Source: Vitellaria paradoxa (lineage: Eukaryota; Streptophyta; Magnoliopsida; Ericales; Sapotaceae). From it: a stretch of DNA of 64,000 bases. Each line of letters starts with the position of its first letter. Position 1 is the first letter of the stretch. The notes beneath the pieces were generated by a model. The model did no database searches and was not told where the DNA came from. It saw nothing but the letters and a program-made list of their open reading frames with translations. Location: the NCBI GenBank assembly GCA_019916065.1, contig CM034236.1, positions 14,399,167 to 14,463,166 on the forward strand, in the 5' to 3' direction. Of this stretch, positions 57,355 through 64,000 are shown piece by piece. A program made the position numbers and the translations under genes.

Positions 57355-59756
57355 AATTTTTTAATAGAATTATTTTTTTAGTATTTAAAAGGTAAAATAC
57401 GAAACAAATTAAAATAAAAAATATAATTTGATACAAGTTTTGATATTAAATGATTTTAAACTTTTAAATCTTAACCAAAAAAATTAATTTAAAAATAAGA
57501 ATATACAATACTAGATGAAAGTAGTACTAAATTAATATTTTTATTTTAAAGTAAATACCACTAAAAAAGACACTCAATATTCCTAAAAAGAACAAGAAAA
57601 ATACAAAATAAAATATCAATATCGACCTAAAAGGATCCCCGTAATTAATAATTCAATCTCATCTTATATCCTTTAATCAAATATATTAATAGACGAACAA
57701 ATCTCAATTATTGCATCCCGAAAGTGATGGGGGGAGAATTTTCTTCCTTCTTAAGACCCAGAAGCAATAATCGGGACTTCTCTTCTTTCTCGTGAACCGA
57801 AAAAAATAATTGAGTGATCCTATATAATCTCCAATTAATTAATTAATCGATTAATTTATTAATTATTATTATTATTATTATTAGATCAAACACCACAATT
57901 AATTGTTGAATCTCAAGTGACGAGGTGGGACTTTTTCTCATTTTTTTCAGATTTTTTTCTTCTTTTCTCGTATCTTTTTTCAGACCTTGAGACAGTAATT
58001 TTAGAGTATGCTTTGATTAATAATTTATTAAAAAAATGAGAATTTAATATTTTTTTTATTTGAATTGTGATAAAAAAAATAAAAGAAAAAAGCATTGAAT
58101 TTAAGAAATTAAAATTTATTAAATTAAAAAATTAATACCTTGATAATGGTCTTTTATTTTATTATAAAATTAATTACACTTTTCCCTTTTATGATTTAAA
58201 CAAAAAATACTTTAACTCCTCTCCAATTTAAAGTCAACATATAACTTATTCATAATTTAGACTAAAGTATAAAGGTGACAGAAAATGTTAAATTTAACTA
58301 GATTTATGTTACACTTACCATATAACTCAAATTTCATCATCCAAAAATATTGAATGAATATAATTAAACTCAATCTATTAAATCTTGATTTATTTAACTT
58401 CAAAGAAATTCATCTGAACCCGCCCATTTGCTAATTCTAATTTAAAAATAACAAGCATCAATGACACACCCTAATTTAGTGCTACATAGCTGGACCTCCA
58501 CTTTCAAAAACAGTGTGAATGTGGAAATTTAGTGATAGAGGGCGAAAGTGCTTTCCAAAAAGCATGTATATAATTGCAATTCAAAAGCTAAATTAAGTCA
58601 TTTTATAGTTGAGATTAATAATTCAAATCCATGCTTTTTTCTTTACAACAACAACATGGGGCAGGGTGCATTTGAAAATTTTGAGGGGTCATGGACTCAG
58701 GTTTCTTTGTGCAATGCACTTAATTTTCAAAATATTTGATAAAAACTTCTTATATTTTAGTTTGTATTTTGTATCTGGGCAATTCAAATAGTAAGGTGTC
58801 ATTTGGTATACTTATTTTAAATTTATTTTTTATTTTACATTTTTTAAAATAAAAAAACAGTTCAAAAAGTATTTAGTCACTTGTATTTTCAAAATTTATT
58901 TCAAAAAACAAAAAAATAGGTTTACATATAAAATGCAATGACAAAAAGTCATTTTAAACATTTTTAAGCAAAAATAAGGAAAATCTCAAAATGCTGAAAA
59001 TAAAAAATGTCAAACTAAATACGTTTTCTATTTTTCTTGTTATGGGATTTTCAAAACATAAAATAAAATGAATAAAATAAAAATAGAAATACAAACCAAA
59101 TGCCACCTAAGGCCCTCATCCAATAAGAACATTGCAATTTAAAATATATATATATATATATAGATAGATTTATATTTAGTTATTTTAAATTTATCCTCTT
59201 CTTAATTTTAATGCATTATTTGCCATCAATGTTAAGTGAAAAACAATATGGTCAACGAAAAAAAAAAAAAAGAACATATGAGATATCTCTTTCTACTTTA
59301 AAATAAGTATAAAATGTCAAAAACATAATTGAGATTTTCAAGCATTAGAAAAAGTTTTTTGTCTTCTCAATTTGTAGTTTGACTTTATCTCCAAAATTGA
59401 AGCTAATATCTGTAATTGAAAAACAATGAAATAAAACAAATATGTTGAGAATTATTCCATTCACATGTTGTTGTTTTTGTTATTGTCATTGTTATTGTTA
59501 TTATTTTAAACTTTTGAAAGTCTCAAGAACATTTTAGACATTTTATATAGTTTAAAATGTTAAAAGATATATTATAATATAATGACACTACTTTCAATTT
59601 AATATTGACAATCAAATCAATAAAAAAAATTTATTGTAACAAACTTTCAAAATAGGGAACACACAAAAAAGAATGGATTATCCACTGCCTTGATTTTAGC
59701 TAGAAAAAATATGTGAAGTTTGTTCTTTAGTTTGAAAAAGAAAAATAAATCAACTC
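57355..59756. repeat. Diverged 2.5-kb duplication, right copy
   Basis: This is the counterpart of 53270-55860. It ends where the copia LTR starts at 59757, inside a CAACTC that is CAACTCAAGCTCAG in the left copy. Non-coding. It carries its own MITE. Confidence 0.72.
58795..59107. mobile_element. PIF/Harbinger-type MITE in the right duplicate only
   Basis: The 313-bp element begins GGTGTCATTTGG and ends CCAAATGCCACC (reverse complement GGTGGCATTTGG). It is flanked by TAA on both sides (58792-58794 and 59108-59110). The interior is AT-rich and partly self-complementary. Its ends resemble those of the insert at 28040-28368. Confidence 0.82.
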
Positions 59757-59992
59757 TGTTAAAATAAAGAGAGGACAAAAAATTGAAACAGTAGAAAGGA
59801 GAAAAGAATTGTATTAATTTTTGTATTTTGCAATGATACAAGATGAGCCTTATATAGACATAACCAATAACTTAAATTAGGAATGTACATACTCAATATA
59901 CACCAGTTACTATATATACACTAATTAAATATTCTATAATGTATATACTATAACATATATAAACCAAATCATATCAATTATAAATGTTAACA
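59757..59992 (-). repeat. 3' LTR of the right-end copia element
   Basis: 236 bp with TGTTAAAATAAAG...AAATGTTAACA ends on the plus strand, giving TGTTA/TAACA inverted termini, directly followed by CCCTCCCTC (the complement of the polypurine tract). Confidence 0.82.
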
Positions 59993-60404
59993 CCCTCCCT
60001 CAAACTTAAAATGATGAGGAAGAGGCCAACTTGAGTTTGGATACAAGCTCATGATGACGACCAGGGGTTTGAGACTTGGTTAAAGTGTCTGCAAGCTAAT
60101 CGGTAGAGGACATATGATACAACTAGAGGGTGCCTTACTTGACATGATGGCAAATAAAATGGCAATCAATTTGTATGTGTTTATTATGCTCATGAAAGAT
60201 ATCATTATAGGTGATTTGGATGGCACCTGTATTATCAAAATACAAAGGATTATTACTAGTGAAAGAAAGACTCATGTCTGCAAGAAGCCAACAAAGCCAA
60301 AGGAGCTCAGAAGTAGTGTCAACAAGTGCACGATATTCAGCTTCAGTGCTGGAATAGGTAATGACGGACTGCTTCTTACTCCACTATGAAATGAGTAAAT
60401 TACT

Positions 60405-62102
60405 GACCGCTCTCTAAATTTGTAGTGGCTCACTCTCAAGTATAAGAGGTCGGTTGAGTTTAGTATAGGTGAGTCCTAGGTCATCTCCACAGGGAGCAAG
60501 GGCGTGACTAAATGTTGGAAAACTTAGTTCTGAAAACACTCGTAAGAGTTTTAAAAAGAAAAGATGAAAATCTTTCTTTTTGAGTTTTCGAATAGGGAAT
60601 TGTGACTATGACTTAAAAGTTGAAAACACAAGTTAAGCGAAAGTGAAAACACTAAGAAAAACAACCACTTTGTAAACTTGATGAAATAGAAAATTAAACT
60701 TAAACAAACTATGTGAATGAAATACTTGGCTTTAACCTAATCCTGTAATGTCCTTGAAGAGCTAAATTCAGATATGTAGTTAACACAACCTAATCTTTAC
60801 ACATGTAATCTTAGGCCGGAAGATTCATCGTTAGAAAACCCTTTTGTAAGGTACTTGCTGTTGTAGGGTTTTGAAGTCAAGTTTGAAGTCACCGAGACAT
60901 GGAATTGATCTTCGACTCACAAGATTGTAACTGAAGTTCAAGTGTATCATGGGTGATTCGTTTTTGAAAATTAACCTAAAATAACAATCCTTACGTTTTT
61001 ATTCAAAAAGTGATAAGCCTATTTCAGTTCGCACTATTCGAATTCAACTCCTTCGATTTCACTACATTCCTAGGTTAAAACCAAGAAAAACCCTAGTCTA
61101 GCATTGCGAAAGCGTAAACAAAACTTTTCGAAAAGAAAACAGTCTTCATTATGCAATAAAAAGTTAAAACGAAATAGGACAAAATAATTTAAAGTAATCT
61201 CAAAACCAAACCAATCACGAACAAGCGACGACGAATTGTTACGAAGTGCAAACAAAGAATATGACAATCAAAAAGTAATGAACTTCAATTAAACTTAATA
61301 AAATTGTTTCTTGCAAGATTAAACCTTAGTGCGAAGATGGAATGAAGCTTTTGTAAATCCAAACAAATTGAAAATGGCTAACCCTAGGTGCAAAGGTAAT
61401 GTCAACTCTTCAACCAAACTCTCAAAACAATCTGAAGAATGGTTATGTAGGGTTCAAAACCCTCTTACATCGGAAATTATCCTATTTATAATGGTACATA
61501 ACTCAAAGGTAAAATTATAAATTTACAATTCAGAATTTATCCTAAAAGTTTGCTGGAACCGTCGTCATAGGCGCCCAAGGTCTTTGGCCTTGCGCCCAAG
61601 CTCTGTTTCCCCCATGTGTTTGATGAAAGTCCTGAGCTAACTTGCTGAAAATCACCCCTCGGTGGGCGCCCAAGGTGTTGCATAGTTGGGCGCCCAAGGT
61701 GCTCGTGCGCCCAAGGTGTGTGCGCCTAAGGTGGTCCTCAAGACACTCCTCTGCAAATGGTCCTCGGTGGGCACCCAAGGTGTTGCACAATTGGGTGCCC
61801 AAGGTCTCGTGCCCTAATGGTGCGTGCGCCCATGGTGCTCTCCAAGCCAACTCCTGCAAATTCCATCCTCTATGGGCACCCATCCCTTGCTCAGTCATGC
61901 GCCCAAGGATGACTAGTTCCTTCCAGACTTACAACTTTAGGCTCTAACTTGACTTCTTTGCGTTACGTTTCTTCATTATCCTGCAAAACACCAAAACAAC
62001 ATAGAACTAATTCAAATAAGAAAAAAGTGCATGTTACTTGATAAAATGTTCACAAAGAGAGTGTGAAATGAGACTAAAAATAGCCAATGATTGCATGCAA
62101 TC
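60405..62102. mobile_element. 1.7-kb insertion of unknown type inside the copia RNase H region
   Basis: It separates two parts of one copia RNase H coding region (ends near 60391 and 62110). AATTACT occurs at both junctions (60398-60404, 62103-62109), a possible 7-bp target duplication. The insert starts GACCGCTCTC and ends CATGCAATC. There are no clear TIRs or LTRs, and no protein domain. It contains TCATCTCCACAGGGAGCAAG and a GC-rich internal repeat tract. Confidence 0.55.
61560..61920. repeat. Internal repeat tract with GCGCCCAAGGTG units
   Basis: The word GGGCGCCCAAGGTG and variants (GGGCACCCAAGGTG, GGGTGCCCAAGGTC, GTGCGCCCAAGG) recur about ten times over 360 bp. The tract is GC-rich against the AT-rich surroundings. 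Open frames on both strands across it are by-products of the repeat. Confidence 0.75.
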
Positions 62103-64000
62103 AATTACTAAGAAGAAAGTGGTAACCAGTAGTCAGTAGTAGAACAATGATCAATAGGATCACTGGCCCAATCAGCATCCGAAGGAGCACACAACTGTAA
62201 TAGAGAAGATAAGGAGAAGATAAGCCCATGACATAGAGTGCTCTTGACATACCTCAAAATTCGAAGAACAGCTGCACAATGAGTAGACCAAGGTGCATGC
62301 ATAAACTGGCTAACCAAAGTGATAGCATGAGAGATGTCAAGACAAGTCAAAGTAAGATAAATAAGACTTCCAACAAGCTATCAATAACGAGTAGGGTCAG
62401 ATAAGAGTCCTTCCTCAGTTGCAGGCAGCTTCACATTAGACTCCAAAGGACTGTCAATAGTTTTATTATCAGTCAGACCAACGTGAGAGAGAAGATTAGA
62501 AGCATATTTAGCCTATGAAGGATAGAATCCTTGAGAGTTGGAGATAATCTCAAGACCCAGAAATAACTAAGTATGCCCAAATCCTTCATCTCAAATTTTT
62601 GACTAAGAAACTACTGAAGTGCTTTGATGTTAGACAAATCATCACCAATTATAATCATATCATCAACATAAAGCAGTAGAAGAATGATATCGGTAGAGGA
62701 TCGACGAATAAACAATACAGAGTCATAAGCACTGGGAGCAAACCCTTGCTGGGTTAAAACATAGCTGAATTAGAAAACTAAGTCCGAGAAGACTGTTTAA
62801 GCCCATAAAGCACCCTACAAAGTTGGTAAGTTTTCTGAAGATGATGAGAGTATCCAGGAGGATGTGTCATGTAGACCTCATCAGTAAGGTTACCATTGAG
62901 AAAGGTCTTTTTGACATCCATTTGGAATCATGTCCATCGTCGAATAGCTGTAATGGCAGTAAAAACTGAAAAAAAAAAATCAAACGAGCCACAGGAGGAA
63001 ATGTCTTCTCATAATCAATGCAATACTCCTAAGTAAATTCCTTCATAAAAAGACGAGCTTTATAACACTCTACTGATCTATCTACTTAAGTCTTTATTTT
63101 ATAAACCCATTTACATCTTACTATAGCTTTATAAGGAGGCAAATTAACCAAGTCACAAGTATGGGTAAAAATAAGAACATTAAGTTCATCATTAATTACT
63201 TGCTGCCAAGTGGGTCAGAACTAGCCTCACTTGCAATAAGAGCGAGGCTTATAAAGAGATGTAATAACGGAATAACAATGGTAATCATTAAGATAAGGAG
63301 AATGAGCTCTTACCTGGGTGGGATGGTGAAACTTAGGTGATGATGGGGTAGAAACAGCAAGGGAAGGTTTAAGGGCAAAAACAGCAGGGAAAGGTTCGAG
63401 AGCAGAAGATGGAGATGAGGAATCCACAGGCATGCCAGATGAGCTGGGTGAGGACATCGAGTGGTCATGCTGAGAGTTTAAAGAACTTAACATCACAAGA
63501 GTTAGTATCTCGAAAGAAGGTAATAGAAGGACTAGTAAAAATGGATGAATAATAAGAAGGGCTAGAGCGACGCTTCAACATATCAGTAAATAAGTGATGT
63601 TTCCAGAATTGAATTTATTGGGAAAGACATAGGCATTTGGAAATAGGATCATAATAACGATAGCTCTTTTGTTCAATACCATAGCTAAGAAAATAACATA
63701 AGTAATAGCGAGGCTCTAATGTGGTACGTTTATGTTGGGGAAAAAGGATAAAACAAATACAACTAAAAATTTTAAAATATGAATAATCTGGTACTTTCCC
63801 ATTTAGATGCTCGTAAAAAGAGCAATTAGAAATTATGGAAGAATGAACCCTATTTATTGTGTAAATGGCTATGAGAACAACTTTTTCCCAAAAGGATTAA
63901 GGTAAGAAAGTAGAAATGAGAAGTGATAGAATGGTATTTAAAAAATGACGATATTTTCTTTTAGCACGAACATTTTGCTGGGATATATTAGGACAAGATA

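Larger units (their letters stand above)
59757..64000 (-). mobile_element. Decayed Ty1/copia element, minus strand, running off the window
   Basis: The 3' LTR is at 59757-59992 with a polypurine tract (GAGGGAGGG, minus strand) next to it. Moving right on the minus strand come RNase H pieces (60010-60375), a 1.7-kb insertion, then the end of RT and RNase H (62108-62350: HAITLVSQFMHAPWSTHCAA, SDADWASDP), RT with YVDD at 62659-62670, the region ahead of RT, and a Ser/Pro-rich hinge (63227-63496). Many stops and shifts are present. The 5' LTR, gag and protease lie beyond 64000. Confidence 0.85.

Noticed and set aside
61542..61947. Overlapping ORFs on both strands (118 and 101 codons) with PRWAPKVLH-like repeats
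   Set aside because: They are created by the repeated GCGCCCAAGGTG word, which is open in several frames; there is no domain and no start context.

Overview
This is a repeat-dense, AT-rich stretch of a plant nuclear genome, most likely a woody angiosperm; I cannot name the species. The evidence is a CC-NB-ARC-LRR resistance gene, plant-type Ty1/copia elements primed by initiator tRNA-Met, hAT, Mutator-like and PIF/Harbinger MITEs, tRNA-derived SINEs, a 5S-derived repeat, and spliced fragments of two plant housekeeping genes: an NTF2/RRM G3BP-like protein, and the large subunit of chloroplast 3-isopropylmalate dehydratase (IPMI).

The left 50.7 kb reads as three copies of one ancestral unit ordered [CNL resistance gene] - [3' end of a G3BP-like gene, opposite strand] - [3' part of the IPMI gene]. 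Unit C (about 17.4-50.7 kb) is the fullest. It has the only complete CNL gene (18014-21639), two 3' exons of the G3BP-like gene, and four exons of an IPMI pseudogene split by a full-length copia element. Unit A (1-11.2 kb) has the 3' LRR end of a CNL broken by a solo LTR, the last G3BP exon, and, after an internal deletion, the last IPMI exon broken by a hAT MITE. Unit B (about 12.4-14.45 kb) has only the CNL 5' end fused directly to the last G3BP exon.

The rest is mostly mobile DNA. From 33.75 to 38.4 kb lies a composite of two opposed, related copia remnants with a LINE 3' end between them. From 43.16 to 47.65 kb lies a 4.5-kb copia element with both LTRs and a 5-bp target duplication. Around 51.4 kb is a 5S rRNA-derived repeat. 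A separate diverged duplication pairs 53.3-55.9 kb with 57.4-59.75 kb. The right end (59.76-64 kb) is a decayed minus-strand copia carrying a 1.7-kb foreign insertion.

The most notable observation is in the complete CNL gene. Its only intron is a short hAT-like MITE whose target-site duplication supplies both splice sites, so splicing would remove the transposon exactly and restore the coiled-coil to NB-ARC frame. Only the CNL looks like a potentially functional protein-coding gene; every other gene piece is partial or broken. All homology statements come from reading the sequence, not from database searches.
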